Assembly (NCBI GenBank): GCA_910578075.1
Contig: CAJTPK010000007.1
Location: 1-64,000 of the forward strand
Length of the DNA stretch: 64,000 nucleotides
Direction: 5' to 3'
From: an uncultured Muribaculaceae bacterium
Lineage (GTDB): Bacteria > Bacteroidota > Bacteroidia > Bacteroidales > Muribaculaceae
Shown: one piece after another, positions 52,722 through 62,064 of the stretch
Layout of the letters: each line of letters starts with the position of its first letter
Numbering within the stretch: position 1 is the stretch's first letter
Program-made: the position numbers and the translations under genes
Notes under the pieces: generated by a model
Told to the model about the DNA's origin: nothing
The model's database searches: none
Seen by the model: the letters and a program-made list of their open reading frames with translations, nothing else

Positions 52722-53552
52722 TTATATTATTCCAATAGGATTTGTCTCTGTTTCCGAAAAATAAAGGAGGAAGTCGGGATATTTCTCACGGATAATGCGT
52801 GAGAATATGCGAGAAGCGCAAAGCTCGCTCTCATAATGACCGATGTCAGCTATTATGATATCGAGACCGAACGCCGTGAAGTCGTGATATTTCACATCTC
52901 CTGTGATAATGGCATCGGCTCCCGACATGATGGCATTCCTTATAAGAGAGGCTCCCGAACCACCACAAAGCGCCACACGTTTCACAACAAGCTGCGGCGA
53001 CTGGGTGGAATATTTCATCGCCTTTACACCGAATGTCTCCTTCACATTGCGGAGGAACTCAAGTTTAGGCGTAGGACGCACGTTCCCTATCACACCCAGA
53101 CCTGTGGAGGAGTTATCCTCACGCGGCTCAAGAACGCTGAGATTATCCATATCAAGCATATGCGCCATCTCATGGCTCACACCGTCCCATGCGGAATCAA
53201 GATTGGTATGTGCGGAATAGATAGCTATATTGTTGAGTATGGCTTTTACCACTATGCGCTCCGTGGCTGTACTTCCTGTCAATTCCTTAAGCCCTTTGAA
53301 AATCAAAGGGTGATGGGTGATGACAAGATTACATTGCCTTTGGATAGCCTCGTCAAGGATTTCCTCTGTAATGTCAAGGCACAGCAACGCTGCGGTGACA
53401 CCCATCTCCGGGTCGCCCACCTGAAGACCGGTGTTGTCATAGCTCTCCTGCAGCGATTTGGGAGCGAAATCCTCTATCGTACGCGCGATGTCTGCCACTT
53501 TCACCATCTTCTTTGCTTTTATTGCCTCTATTAGGTCAAGGGGTGTTGCCAC
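52722..53552 (-). CDS. Nif3-like dinuclear-metal protein (YbgI/DUF34)
   Basis: This 276-residue protein of the Nif3/YbgI family shows the metal-site motifs ESYDNTGLQVGDPE, VITHHPLIFKGLKEL and IYSAHTNLDSAWDGV, then ITGDVKYHDFTAFGLD and a late DIGHYESE. Nif3 proteins are widely conserved; some are reported as GTP cyclohydrolase I type 2, but the reaction remains debated. It lacks the insertion domain of longer Bacteroidetes homologues. A start at 53507 (MVKVADIARTIEDF) would match the usual family N-terminus better. It lies 15 bases after aspS. Confidence 0.88.
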   Translation of the reverse strand: MATPLDLIEAIKAKKMVKVADIARTIEDFAPKSLQESYDNTGLQVGDPEMGVTAALLCLDITEEILDEAIQRQCNLVITHHPLIFKGLKELTGSTATERIVVKAILNNIAIYSAHTNLDSAWDGVSHEMAHMLDMDNLSVLEPREDNSSTGLGVIGNVRPTPKLEFLRNVKETFGVKAMKYSTQSPQLVVKRVALCGGSGASLIRNAIMSGADAIITGDVKYHDFTAFGLDIIIADIGHYESELCASRIFSRIIREKYPDFLLYFSETETNPIGII

Positions 53553-53567
53553 TTTATCTATTCGTAT

Positions 53568-55325
53568 TTATTTCTTTATCGGTTTGAGTTCAAGCTCAAG
53601 TTCATCAAGCTGTGCCTGATCGATCGGTGACGGAGATTCATTCATCACATCCCTGCCTGAATTGTTCTTCGGGAATGCTATGACATCGCGGATTGTGTCA
53701 AGACCGGCGAGAATAGACACAAACCTGTCGAAACCGAGTGCAAGGCCACCGTGAGGTGGAGCTCCATATTTAAATGCGTTCATAAGGAATCCGAACTGCT
53801 CATGCGCACGCTCAGGTGTAAAGCCGAGCAACTCAAACATCTCATCCTGCAAAGCAGCGTCATGAATACGGATTGAGCCTCCTCCAAGCTCGGTGCCGTT
53901 AACAACAATATCGTAGGCTGTGGCACGCACTTTTCCGGTATCTGTCTTCAGCATCGGTATATCCTCCGGATTCGGGGATGTGAAGGGGTGATGCATCGCA
54001 TAGAAACGCTGGGTCTCCTCATCCCATTCGAAGAGGGGGAAGTCAATTACCCAGAGCGGAGCGAACACATTCTTATCGCGAAGGCCAAGACGGTTACCCA
54101 TCTCAAGACGAAGTTCGCAGAGCTGTTTGCGGGTCTTCATAGCCTCTCCGGTCATCACGAGGAGAAGGTCTCCTGCCTCGGCTCCGGCTTTCTCGCCCCA
54201 TGCGCGAAGCTCATCCTCGCTATAGAACTTACCAACTGAACTCTTTATCGAACCGTCTGCTTCGTATTTGACATAAATCAAACCTTTGGCCCCTACCTGA
54301 GGACGCTTCACAAACTCAGTCAGTTCATCGATTTGTTTGCGTGAGTAGCCGGCACATCCCTTCGCTACGATACCGACGGTAAGCTCTGCGTCATCCACAA
54401 CGCTGAAGCCTTTACCTTTTGCAAGGTCTGTGAGATCTACAAACTCCATACCGAAGCGGATATCCGGTTTGTCAGAGCCATAGCGCTCCATTGCATCTTT
54501 CCATGTTATGCGGGGGAACGGCTCGGTGAAATCAATCTCCTTGACATACTTGAAAATATGTTTCACAAGACCCTCGAATGTCTGGATAACATCCTCCTGC
54601 TCCACAAAGCTCATCTCGCAGTCGATCTGAGTGAACTCCGGCTGACGATCGGCACGGAGATCCTCATCGCGGAAACATTTCGCAATCTGGAAATAACGAT
54701 CGTAACCGCTGACCATCAGAAGCTGCTTGAAGAGCTGCGGACTCTGGGGAAGGGCATAGAACTCACCGGGATTCATACGGGAGGGGACAACGAAATCACG
54801 TGCTCCCTCGGGAGTGGACTTCACAAGTATAGGAGTCTCTATCTCAAGGAATCCCTGCGCGTCAAGATATCTACGGATCTCAAAAGCCATTTTATGACGC
54901 AACTCAAGATTGCGGCGCACACATGGACGACGAAGATCAAGATAACGATATTTCATACGGAGATCATCGCCTCCGTCAGTATTATCCTCAATTGTAAATG
55001 GAGGTATCTCGCTTCGGTTTAACACTTTGAAACCGTCGGCTATAACTTCTACCTCTCCGGTGGGAATGTTCGGGTTCTTGGAGCTGCGCTCCTCCACCTT
55101 ACCTGTAACCTGCACCACAAACTCGCGTCCGAGACCATTGGCAGCCTCGGTAAGCTCGCGGTTTATCTCATTGTTGAAAACCACCTGTGTGATTCCGTAA
55201 CGGTCACGGATATCCACAAAAGTCATACCGCCCATTTTGCGGGTGCGCTGCACCCATCCGGCCAGTGTCACTGTCTTGCCGGCGTCGGCGAGGCGAAGTT
55301 CGCCGCATGTTGTGTTTCTATACAT
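53568..55325 (-). CDS. aspS: Aspartyl-tRNA synthetase
   Basis: AspRS charges tRNA-Asp. This is the bacterial type of 585 residues, with an N-terminal OB-fold (VTLAGWVQRTRKMGGMTFVD), a class II core containing motif 2 (QPEFTQIDCEMSF preceded by AKCFRDEDLRADR) and motif 3 (GLALGFDRFVSILAG), and the GAD insertion domain at about 290-420. A TTGA-N19-TAATTTTG promoter is seen upstream. It begins an operon with the nif3-like gene, the zinc-ribbon gene, queD and queE. Confidence 0.97.
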   Translation of the reverse strand: MYRNTTCGELRLADAGKTVTLAGWVQRTRKMGGMTFVDIRDRYGITQVVFNNEINRELTEAANGLGREFVVQVTGKVEERSSKNPNIPTGEVEVIADGFKVLNRSEIPPFTIEDNTDGGDDLRMKYRYLDLRRPCVRRNLELRHKMAFEIRRYLDAQGFLEIETPILVKSTPEGARDFVVPSRMNPGEFYALPQSPQLFKQLLMVSGYDRYFQIAKCFRDEDLRADRQPEFTQIDCEMSFVEQEDVIQTFEGLVKHIFKYVKEIDFTEPFPRITWKDAMERYGSDKPDIRFGMEFVDLTDLAKGKGFSVVDDAELTVGIVAKGCAGYSRKQIDELTEFVKRPQVGAKGLIYVKYEADGSIKSSVGKFYSEDELRAWGEKAGAEAGDLLLVMTGEAMKTRKQLCELRLEMGNRLGLRDKNVFAPLWVIDFPLFEWDEETQRFYAMHHPFTSPNPEDIPMLKTDTGKVRATAYDIVVNGTELGGGSIRIHDAALQDEMFELLGFTPERAHEQFGFLMNAFKYGAPPHGGLALGFDRFVSILAGLDTIRDVIAFPKNNSGRDVMNESPSPIDQAQLDELELELKPIKK

Positions 55326-55413
55326 TGTTTTTTCAGCTGAATTTTTATGAGACGGACTCTAAAATCCACGGATGTATCTGACTCTTCAGCGCATGACATC
55401 CGCTTCAAACATG

Positions 55414-55444
55414 CAAAATTAGCAAAAAAACATAGCTTTGTCAA
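55414..55444 (-). promoter_or_regulatory. Promoter of the aspS-nif3-queDE operon
   Basis: On the minus strand TTGA is followed after 19 bases by TAATTTTG (plus-strand position 55414-55421), matching -33 TTTG (3 of 4) and -7 TAnnTTTG. The transcript leader would be about 85 bases. Confidence 0.5.
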
Positions 55445-55467
55445 GATTTACAGATAAAATCAGCGTA

Positions 55468-55505
55468 AAAAAAAGCAGCCACTCTCGCGAGTGGCTGCTT
55501 TCTTT
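55468..55505 (-). terminator. Terminator of the LptF/G-family gene
   Basis: AAAGCAGCCACTC and GAGTGGCTGCTTT form a perfect 13-bp stem with a 4-base loop. On the minus strand it is followed by an eight-T run, ending transcription from the upstream permease gene before the aspS promoter. The remaining bases of the gap 55326-55662 show only the aspS promoter and A/T-rich sequence. Confidence 0.88.
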
Positions 55506-55662
55506 AACAGGCATGCCTGTTAGAACTTAAACTTAATGAACAAAATCTATCTTCTTTCTTTTCATAAGATAAAACAGAAATTATCGAAAATAGTTTCGCT
55601 CAACCCTTATTTTATCTATTTTTTAATAGATTTTAACAATTTCAAACCGAAATTTCACAGTT

Positions 55663-57582
55663 TCAATCGTTTTCATTCTCCTCTTTTATAATGCGGAGCT
55701 CTTCAAGCGAATTTTTCTCTACCGCAGCAAACTCCGAACGAAGTCGCTTGCAATATGGAAGACTGAGTAGATATATCAAACCTCCTGCCGGCACAAATAT
55801 CTCAAGCGTAAGCCGGAGCCAGCGCCTTGACACGGGATGATAAATCCACAGCGGACGAATCACCGGAAATTTCTCAAGTTTAGAATTGACCTTGAGGCTG
55901 CGGGAATCTGAAAGATAATTCACTGTAGAATCCACAAGCGCCCCGATGCGTGCAAGCTCAGCCTTCGGATACCCGGTGCGCCAATATTCCTTATATGACA
56001 ATACATGCCCGTGACGCCGGAGCCACATTCTGGATTCTCCATATAAACGCGCAAGCATGGATTCGGCACGCAATGGCGAAACCTCGTTGATTATAACCTC
56101 TTTCATCGGCACATGACGCTTTTCACTGAGTCCGAGCAGACGGTTGATAAGACTGACATATAGGTCTTTGTTAAATACGGCGGAGTCATTCATCGCTTTG
56201 TACGTTACAAAAATACCTAATGGCAGAAGCACAGAGGTGGACAGCCACATACCTGCCCAGACAGCGATTCTTCCGTCGCGTGCCATCTTATAACCTGTGT
56301 TATCTATTATATAATAGAATAGGAAGAGCAATACGGAAATCACAAGCGGTGTCCCCAATCCTCCCTTACGGATAATCGCGCCTAACGGAGCACCGATAAA
56401 GAAGAATATTATACATGCCACGGAGAGGGTGAATTTCTTTATAAGCTCTATCTCATGCCTGCGTATCGAACGCTTCTCGTCAGCCATTGTCAAGGCCCTG
56501 AATTCAAGCTCCGACACCCGATTGTTGGTCAGCGTTCGCGCTGAATTGTATATATCATTTTGCTCAACAGGAGTAAGCGCCGACAGCAAGGAATCGAGTG
56601 GCATTGGCTTTACAGGTGATGCTGTCTTATTCTCCTCTTTTTCTTTGTTCTTCTCTGACAGATAAGTTGACCGCATGACCCCCGAAAACGCCGTCAGTTT
56701 CAGATCGCGGGCATATCCGTTGCCTATGGAGTCGACACGCTGCGATATGGAATCTATGGTGTTACGCAACTCTTCCATATTCTTACCGACATACTGCTTT
56801 CGCATACCCCCTTCGTCAAGACGGTTGAAATTGGCATCAAAAGGAATCAGAATCTCTTTATCGGCAAATGATTCCCTTCGGAACGGCACATTCCTGTCAA
56901 GTGCCCGCTGCTCTCGCAAATTCTCAAATTGCTCACCGGTGAATAGATGAAGATACAGATAACGGCTGTCTTTTGTAAATGCCATCCGCGCAGAGTCGGC
57001 AAGCAGGATCGTGGAGTTGTCTCCTCCCCTGCTTATGTCATAGATCATGACATCATATAATATACCTGTATCGCGGTTCTTGCTCTTCACATAAAGACTA
57101 TAGCCTGGAATCTGATCATAAAACACCCCTTCGGGAATCTCGACCTCCGGACTCTTCTGCTTCATGGAGAAAAGGAGAGTCCACATTTTCACCTGTGCCT
57201 TGGGAAGAATATCGTTCTGGAAAAAGAATGCACCGACAGCAATGGTCATCACCAAGATTATCAAGGGCTTCATAACCTTAAGCAATGATATTCCCGAAGC
57301 CTTGATGGCGGTAAGCTCTGACCGTTCGCCAAGGTTTCCGAATGTCATCAGACTCGCCAGAAGGATAGCGAGAGGCAACGCCATGGGAACAAGCGTTACC
57401 GCAGCATAGAAAAACAACTCGCCAAGCACGGAAAATGACAGACCTTTACCAACAAGGTCATCGATATATTTCCACAGGAACTGCATCAGCACGATGAAAA
57501 GCACGATGAAGAATGTCATCGCGAACAACGGCAGAAAACTCTTAAGAATGAAGAGATACAGTCTTTTTACTATTCGGCTCAT
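55663..57582 (-). CDS. LptF/LptG-family permease of lipopolysaccharide export
   Basis: This 639-residue inner-membrane protein has the LptF/G layout: N-terminal helices (LFAMTFFIVLFIVLMQFLWK, then VTLVPMALPLAILLASLM), a large periplasmic beta-jellyroll domain at about 130-370 and three C-terminal helices starting near 375 (LSVACIIFFFIGAPLGAIIRK). A helical hydrophilic extension of about 170 residues, then a final helix near 605 (VPAGGLIYLLSLPYC), is longer than E. coli LptF and common in Bacteroidetes. It takes part in moving lipopolysaccharide out of the inner membrane with LptB and partner permease, which are not in the window. Confidence 0.88.
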   Translation of the reverse strand: MSRIVKRLYLFILKSFLPLFAMTFFIVLFIVLMQFLWKYIDDLVGKGLSFSVLGELFFYAAVTLVPMALPLAILLASLMTFGNLGERSELTAIKASGISLLKVMKPLIILVMTIAVGAFFFQNDILPKAQVKMWTLLFSMKQKSPEVEIPEGVFYDQIPGYSLYVKSKNRDTGILYDVMIYDISRGGDNSTILLADSARMAFTKDSRYLYLHLFTGEQFENLREQRALDRNVPFRRESFADKEILIPFDANFNRLDEGGMRKQYVGKNMEELRNTIDSISQRVDSIGNGYARDLKLTAFSGVMRSTYLSEKNKEKEENKTASPVKPMPLDSLLSALTPVEQNDIYNSARTLTNNRVSELEFRALTMADEKRSIRRHEIELIKKFTLSVACIIFFFIGAPLGAIIRKGGLGTPLVISVLLFLFYYIIDNTGYKMARDGRIAVWAGMWLSTSVLLPLGIFVTYKAMNDSAVFNKDLYVSLINRLLGLSEKRHVPMKEVIINEVSPLRAESMLARLYGESRMWLRRHGHVLSYKEYWRTGYPKAELARIGALVDSTVNYLSDSRSLKVNSKLEKFPVIRPLWIYHPVSRRWLRLTLEIFVPAGGLIYLLSLPYCKRLRSEFAAVEKNSLEELRIIKEENEND

Positions 57583-57712
57583 AAAAAATAAAAGCAGGCT
57601 GTTAAGCTGATACCCGCACTAATTTATATAAATATGCAGGTGCTGTCTTAAAACCGGGCGTAAAGTTACAAAAAAATCTCCTCTTAATCCCGTTCATTTT
57701 AGGAATTCTTTG

Positions 57713-57720
57713 TAACTTTG
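57713..57720 (+). promoter_or_regulatory. -7 box for the pta-ackA operon
   Basis: TAACTTTG matches TAnnTTTG exactly. The transcript leader to the pta ATG would be about 95 bases. No clear -33 TTTG is at the right spacing. Confidence 0.5.
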
Positions 57721-57819
57721 CTATCAATTGATGATGACTACATCCTGCAGCTGGAAAAATCCGCGGGATCCGCACCACCTATATAAATACGTTATTCAAA
57801 CATTTTAAATCAGTATATC

Positions 57820-58833
57820 ATGACTCTATTCGAAAGACTTACCAAGAAGGCGCAGGAAAATCCACAGCGTCTTGTTCTCCCGGAATCACTCGAGCCCCGC
57901 ACTCTTCAGGCGGCTGACCGTGTTCTCGCACAAGGCATAGCTGAAGTGATCTTTGTTGGAAAACGCGATGAGATAATGGCCAAAGCTTTTGAGCTTGGTC
58001 TACCCCATATCGAGAAAGCTAATTTTATTGATGCAGACGACATGACACTCACCGAACCTTACGCTGAGTTGTTTGCCCAGCTCCGCAAAAGCAAGGGAAT
58101 GACCCTCGACGAGGCCCGCAATGTTGTCCGTAATCCCCTTTATCTGGGCTGTCTCATGATAAAACGTGGTGACGCCGACGCGATGGTGGCTGGCGCCCTC
58201 AGCCCCACATCCCATGTATTACGCGCTGCGTTCCAGGTGCTGAAAACGAAACCTGGCATCTCTGTTGTGAGCGGTGCATTCATCATGCTTCTGCCCGAGA
58301 ATGTGCAATACGGAGAAGACCATATGCTCGTTTTCGCAGACTGCGCCGTTGTGCCAGATCCTACTGCTAAAGAACTCGCGGAAATCGCGATCGCCACTGC
58401 CAAGACAACAAAAGACATCGCTGGTCTTGACCCCGTAGTTGCCATGTGCAGCTTCTCGACCAAGGGCAGCGCAAGCCATGAGCGTGTTGATAAAGTTATC
58501 GAAGCCACAGAACTCGCCCACAAGATGGATCCGGAGCTCAAACTTGACGGTGAACTCCAGAGCGATGCCTCAATCGTGCCCGCCATCGGCAGCATGAAAG
58601 CCCCCGGCAGCCCCGTTGCAGGACACGCCAACACCTTGGTGTTCCCATCTCTTGAGGTTGGAAACATCGCTTACAAACTTGTTCAACGTCTCGCCGGAGC
58701 AGGTGCGGTCGGACCTATCCTTCAGGGACTTGCAGCTCCTGTGAATGACCTTTCGCGTGGCGCAACCGTTGACGACATTGTCAACACAATTATTGTGACA
58801 TGCAACCAGGCTATCGGTGACAAGAATCTCTAA
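57820..58833 (+). CDS. pta: Phosphate acetyltransferase
   Basis: Pta interconverts acetyl-CoA and acetyl phosphate, the first step of acetate formation. The 337-residue protein is the short catalytic form without the N-terminal DRTGG/regulatory domain of E. coli Pta. Motifs RLVLPESLEPRTLQAADRVL, DADAMVAGALSPTSHVLRAA and GDVMCSF-like VVAMCSFSTKGSA fit the family, and the C-terminus carries VGPILQGLAAPVNDLSRG. It is followed 56 bases later by ackA, a standard pair. Confidence 0.96.
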   Translation: MTLFERLTKKAQENPQRLVLPESLEPRTLQAADRVLAQGIAEVIFVGKRDEIMAKAFELGLPHIEKANFIDADDMTLTEPYAELFAQLRKSKGMTLDEARNVVRNPLYLGCLMIKRGDADAMVAGALSPTSHVLRAAFQVLKTKPGISVVSGAFIMLLPENVQYGEDHMLVFADCAVVPDPTAKELAEIAIATAKTTKDIAGLDPVVAMCSFSTKGSASHERVDKVIEATELAHKMDPELKLDGELQSDASIVPAIGSMKAPGSPVAGHANTLVFPSLEVGNIAYKLVQRLAGAGAVGPILQGLAAPVNDLSRGATVDDIVNTIIVTCNQAIGDKNL

Positions 58834-58889
58834 TTCTTGATATAGTTTCACGCAAATCCCTATTTATCAACATTTAAATCAACTCAAAA

Positions 58890-60092
58890 GTGAAAATACT
58901 CGTTCTGAACTGCGGAAGCAGCAGCGTTAAATATAAGCTGATCGACAGCGAAAACAAGGAAGTGCTTGCCGAAGGCGGCGTGGAAAAAATCGGGCTCCCC
59001 GACTCTTTCCTCAAATTCAAATTGAAAGACGGCTCCAAGGAAACTATCACCGTTGAAATGCCGGATCATAAAGAGGCTATCAAGCAGGTCATGAAGGTTC
59101 TGACAGATCCTGAGAAAGGTGTGATCAGCAGCTTCGATGAGATTGGTGCTGTAGGTCACCGCGTGGTCCATGGAATGGAATATTTCAACAAATCCGTGCT
59201 CATCACCCCGGAGGTTATCGAAAGAGTGAAGGAGTGCTATCCTGTGGCACCGCTCCACAACCCAGCCAATGTCACCGGTATCGAGGCTGTGACAGAAATC
59301 ATGCCCGACACCCCGCAGGTGGCTGTGTTCGACACCGCATTCCATCAGACCATGCCTGCCAAGGCTTACATGTATGCCCTTCCTTATGAGGATTATGAGA
59401 AATATGGAATACGCCGATACGGATTCCATGGCACAAGCCACCGCTATGTTTCCCGCAGAGCTTGTGAATTCCTCGGTCTCCCTTATGAAAAACAGCGTAT
59501 AATCACCTGCCACATCGGTAACGGTGCAAGCATCACAGCCATTGCCGACGGAAAGAGCATCGACACTTCCATGGGACTCACCCCGACCGAGGGACTGATG
59601 ATGGGTACCCGCGTGGGCGACATAGATCCTGGAGCTCTCGTATATCTGATGGAAAGCCGCGGAATCGACGCACAGGGGCTGCAGAAGATAATCAATAAGG
59701 AGAGCGGTGTGCTTGGAGTGTCAGGCATATCAAACGATATGCGCGACATAGAGGCTGGAATCAAAGAAGGCAACGGCCGCGCAAAGCTCGCCATGGATAT
59801 GTACGAATACCGCATCCTCAAATATATCGGTGCTTACACAGCCGTTCTTGGTGGTGTTGACGTTATTGTATTCACCGGCGGTGTGGGAGAGAACCAGACC
59901 GGCACCCGCGAGGAGATCTGCCGCAAGCTCGAATATATGGGTGTCACATTCGATGCCGAGGCCAACAAGGTTCGCGGTGAGGAGATCGAGATTTCCGGCA
60001 AAGATTCAAAAGTGCATGTGGTTGTCATTCCTACAGATGAGGAAATGATGATTGCAGAAGACACAGATGCCATTGTCAGCCATAAAATATAA
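58890..60092 (+). CDS. ackA: Acetate kinase
   Basis: AckA makes acetate and ATP from acetyl phosphate. The 400-residue protein starts with a GTG (58890) in KILVLNCGSSSVKYKL, the conserved ASKHA N-terminus; no upstream ATG is in frame. Other motifs are VGHRVVHGMEYF, FDTAFHQTMP, GFHGTSHRYVSRRA, HIGNGASITAI and VIVFTGGVGENQTGTREEIC. It works with Pta for substrate-level phosphorylation. It lies 11 bases before ispF. Confidence 0.97.
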   Translation: MKILVLNCGSSSVKYKLIDSENKEVLAEGGVEKIGLPDSFLKFKLKDGSKETITVEMPDHKEAIKQVMKVLTDPEKGVISSFDEIGAVGHRVVHGMEYFNKSVLITPEVIERVKECYPVAPLHNPANVTGIEAVTEIMPDTPQVAVFDTAFHQTMPAKAYMYALPYEDYEKYGIRRYGFHGTSHRYVSRRACEFLGLPYEKQRIITCHIGNGASITAIADGKSIDTSMGLTPTEGLMMGTRVGDIDPGALVYLMESRGIDAQGLQKIINKESGVLGVSGISNDMRDIEAGIKEGNGRAKLAMDMYEYRILKYIGAYTAVLGGVDVIVFTGGVGENQTGTREEICRKLEYMGVTFDAEANKVRGEEIEISGKDSKVHVVVIPTDEEMMIAEDTDAIVSHKI

Positions 60093-60103
60093 TTACGGCA
60101 TAT

Positions 60104-60601
60104 ATGGACATCCGTATCGGACAAGGATTTGACGTTCACCGTCTCGTAGAGGGCAGGGATTTATGGTTATGCGGCATTAAAATCGAGCACAGGCTTGGTC
60201 TCTTGGGACACAGCGATGCAGATGTCGCAATCCATGCCCTCTGCGATGCAATCCTCGGAGCTCTCGCATTGCGTGATATCGGTTACCATTTCCCTGACAC
60301 CGACCCTCGCTTCAAAGGCGCCGACAGCAAGATTCTTCTTGCTGAGGTATGCCGGATGATGCGCGAAAAGGGGTACGAAATAGGAAATACGGATATCACA
60401 ATCTGCGCGGAGCGCCCGAAACTCAACCCTCATATCGACAGTATGCGCGATGTTCTCGCGCGGATATTATCGACAGAGGTGGAGAATGTTTCCGTAAAAG
60501 CCACCACTACTGAGAAACTCGGATTTACCGGACGAGAAGAAGGAATATCCGCATACGCGGTAGTGCTTCTTAAAGGTACAGGTACAAAAACCGACGCATG
60601 A
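60104..60601 (+). CDS. ispF: 2-C-methyl-D-erythritol 2,4-cyclodiphosphate synthase
   Basis: IspF makes the cyclic diphosphate of the MEP isoprenoid pathway. The 165-residue protein shows GQGFDVHRL with the Asp-x-His zinc site, HSDADVAIHALCDAILGA, DTDPRFKGADSK, and EKLGFTGREEGISAYAVVLL. It overlaps cvpA by 4 bases and follows ackA closely, so it is probably in the same transcript. It supplies precursors for the polyprenyl synthase at 27795. Confidence 0.97.
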   Translation: MDIRIGQGFDVHRLVEGRDLWLCGIKIEHRLGLLGHSDADVAIHALCDAILGALALRDIGYHFPDTDPRFKGADSKILLAEVCRMMREKGYEIGNTDITICAERPKLNPHIDSMRDVLARILSTEVENVSVKATTTEKLGFTGREEGISAYAVVLLKGTGTKTDA

Positions 60602-61140
60602 TCTACCCCCTGCTGGCAATATTGATCGCCACCGCAGGCGTGATAAAAGGATATCGCAAGGGATTCTGGCGACAGATTCCCTTGCTTATCGGATTTTGCT
60701 TCGGAGTGGTATGCGCACGCATCTTCTGCCTACCGGTCGAGGAAGGATTAAGGGAACTGATTCCATCCATTGCATCGCGCCCTGAAAGCGACTTCGTCTA
60801 CAGCACCATCTCAAGAGGACTGATTTACGTGATTGTTTATGAACTGTTCAGTTTCTGCACGGGATTTTTGCGTCTACTGTTCAAAACCTTCCGCAGCGGA
60901 GTTCTTGACAGCATGGCAGGATCATTCTTCACACTTGTCAGATACCTGCTGATGCTCTCGGTAGCATTCAACTTCCTCCTTTGTTGGCAGACAGACTCCC
61001 AACTTCTGCGCAGTGCAAAATCAGACGACGGCAACATCGTAGAAGCGGTAATGCTGGTAGCCCCCGCCATCCTTGGCGGCGACTCCGTTGAAGACCTCGC
61101 CCATATCCTCCAACTTGAGGAAGCCAAATGCATCTCCTGA
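60598..61140 (+). CDS. CvpA-family membrane protein
   Basis: This 180-residue inner-membrane protein has four hydrophobic segments (starting YPLLAILIATAGVIKGYRKG, with GFWRQIPLLIGFCFGVVCAR) in the layout of CvpA, the colicin-V production/septation-linked family. The function is not well defined in Bacteroidetes. It is the last gene of the pta-ackA-ispF-cvpA cluster. Confidence 0.85.
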   Translation: MIYPLLAILIATAGVIKGYRKGFWRQIPLLIGFCFGVVCARIFCLPVEEGLRELIPSIASRPESDFVYSTISRGLIYVIVYELFSFCTGFLRLLFKTFRSGVLDSMAGSFFTLVRYLLMLSVAFNFLLCWQTDSQLLRSAKSDDGNIVEAVMLVAPAILGGDSVEDLAHILQLEEAKCIS

Positions 61141-61167
61141 TAAAGATGTTTAAATAACCTCGATGCT

Positions 61168-61241
61168 TATTCGATACGCATTAGATACATATTTTCTATG
61201 CTTGCTCTAAAGGTATTCGATGTTAATCTAATACTTATTTT
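61168..61241. repeat. Pair of imperfect 28-bp direct repeats upstream of tRNA-Gly
   Basis: Two units beginning TATTCGAT, at 61168-61195 and 61214-61241, share 21 of 28 bases and are spaced 46 bases apart. They are followed by a doubled TTATTTTGAC. They lie in the 163-base A/T-rich gap before the tRNA gene, which holds no open reading frame. Confidence 0.5.
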
Positions 61242-61261
61242 GACTTATTTTGACAAAATTA

Positions 61262-61292
61262 TTGTTGGTGAAAAATATTTTTTATAATTTTG
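61262..61292 (+). promoter_or_regulatory. Promoter of tRNA-Gly
   Basis: TTGTTGG at 61262-61268 and TAATTTTG at 61285-61292 form a -33/-7 pair with about 18 bases between. The expected transcription start is about 61299, just ahead of the tRNA 5' end at 61304. Confidence 0.5.
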
Positions 61293-61303
61293 CACAACTA
61301 CTT

Positions 61304-61376
61304 GCGGTAATAGCTCAGTTGGTAGAGCATCAGCTTCCCAAGCTGAGGGTCGCGGGTTCGAATCCCGTTTACCGCT
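61304..61376 (+). tRNA. tRNA-Gly(CCC)
   Basis: The acceptor arms GCGGTAA and TTACCGC pair fully. The D-arm AGCTCAGTTGGTAGAGC, anticodon stem TCAGC/GCTGA with loop TTCCCAA (anticodon CCC) and T-arm GGGTTCGAATCCC are all standard. The 73-base gene lacks an encoded CCA. Confidence 0.95.
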
Positions 61377-61391
61377 CAATTAAATAAAATA

Positions 61392-61430
61392 CTCTGAGTG
61401 AACAAATTATTTTTCACTCAGAGCATTTTT
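61392..61430 (+). terminator. Terminator of tRNA-Gly
   Basis: CTCTGAGTGAA and TTCACTCAGAG form a perfect 11-bp stem with a 10-base loop, followed by CATTTTTCTT. Confidence 0.8.
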
Positions 61431-61494
61431 CTTAATATGACTTTTGATTAATTATGGTGTACGTTGTCGTGTGCAAGCACCTGCGGTGCGCCGC

Positions 61495-62052
61495 TCAGAA
61501 TCTATATATCTTCCCATGATTATCCTTTAATTCTCCATATCCGATACAATTCAGTCTCCTCATCCATCCAGCCTTGAAGACACCCTGCGACGGATCCCTC
61601 GCCACTATGCTCTCGATGAAAGCCACCCTGCGCGCCTTGACCTCGCTGAAAAACTCACGCGCATCGCAGCCATTCAGAGCCGCAAGCGTCTTCTCCCCGA
61701 CGATACCGTCTACCTTCACGCCAAGCAGCCGCTGGGGAATACGGATACCGTGCGCCCCTGAAGCCCACACCCAATCCACAAGCAGGTTGGCAAGCGACTG
61801 CGAGCGTATCCGGTCAGCCTTCCAACGGTTCCAGTAATGCGGGCGCATCACACGCTCCACGACATCATGGTCAGTCAGCAGCCGCAGGTCATCCACATCG
61901 ATATCCCCGTCCCCATCCTTGTCATAACCCACCTGCCGCCACGTGGCGATGGTCACTCCCTTATTCGTAGCCCCGCCCCTGTCGGCGGGGTGGTTGCTGA
62001 AACCACCCTCGAACGACAGTATGAACGGTGCCAATATCTCTATCTTCGCCAT
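61495..62052 (-). CDS. GH108 phage-type endolysin (N-acetylmuramidase-like)
   Basis: This 185-residue protein has the GH108 catalytic motif near the N-terminus: ILSFEGGFSNHPADRGGATN, with the probable catalytic Glu15, followed by KGVTIATWRQ. A peptidoglycan-binding-like C-terminal domain includes VDGIVGEKTLAALNG. Between them is an EF-hand-like Asp-rich loop at 44-55 (DKDGDGDIDVDD). It lacks a signal peptide, like phage lysozymes that leave through a holin. It lies 12 bases after the coiled-coil gene at 62065. Confidence 0.82.
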   Translation of the reverse strand: MAKIEILAPFILSFEGGFSNHPADRGGATNKGVTIATWRQVGYDKDGDGDIDVDDLRLLTDHDVVERVMRPHYWNRWKADRIRSQSLANLLVDWVWASGAHGIRIPQRLLGVKVDGIVGEKTLAALNGCDAREFFSEVKARRVAFIESIVARDPSQGVFKAGWMRRLNCIGYGELKDNHGKIYRF

Positions 62053-62064
62053 ATCATTTAAAAT

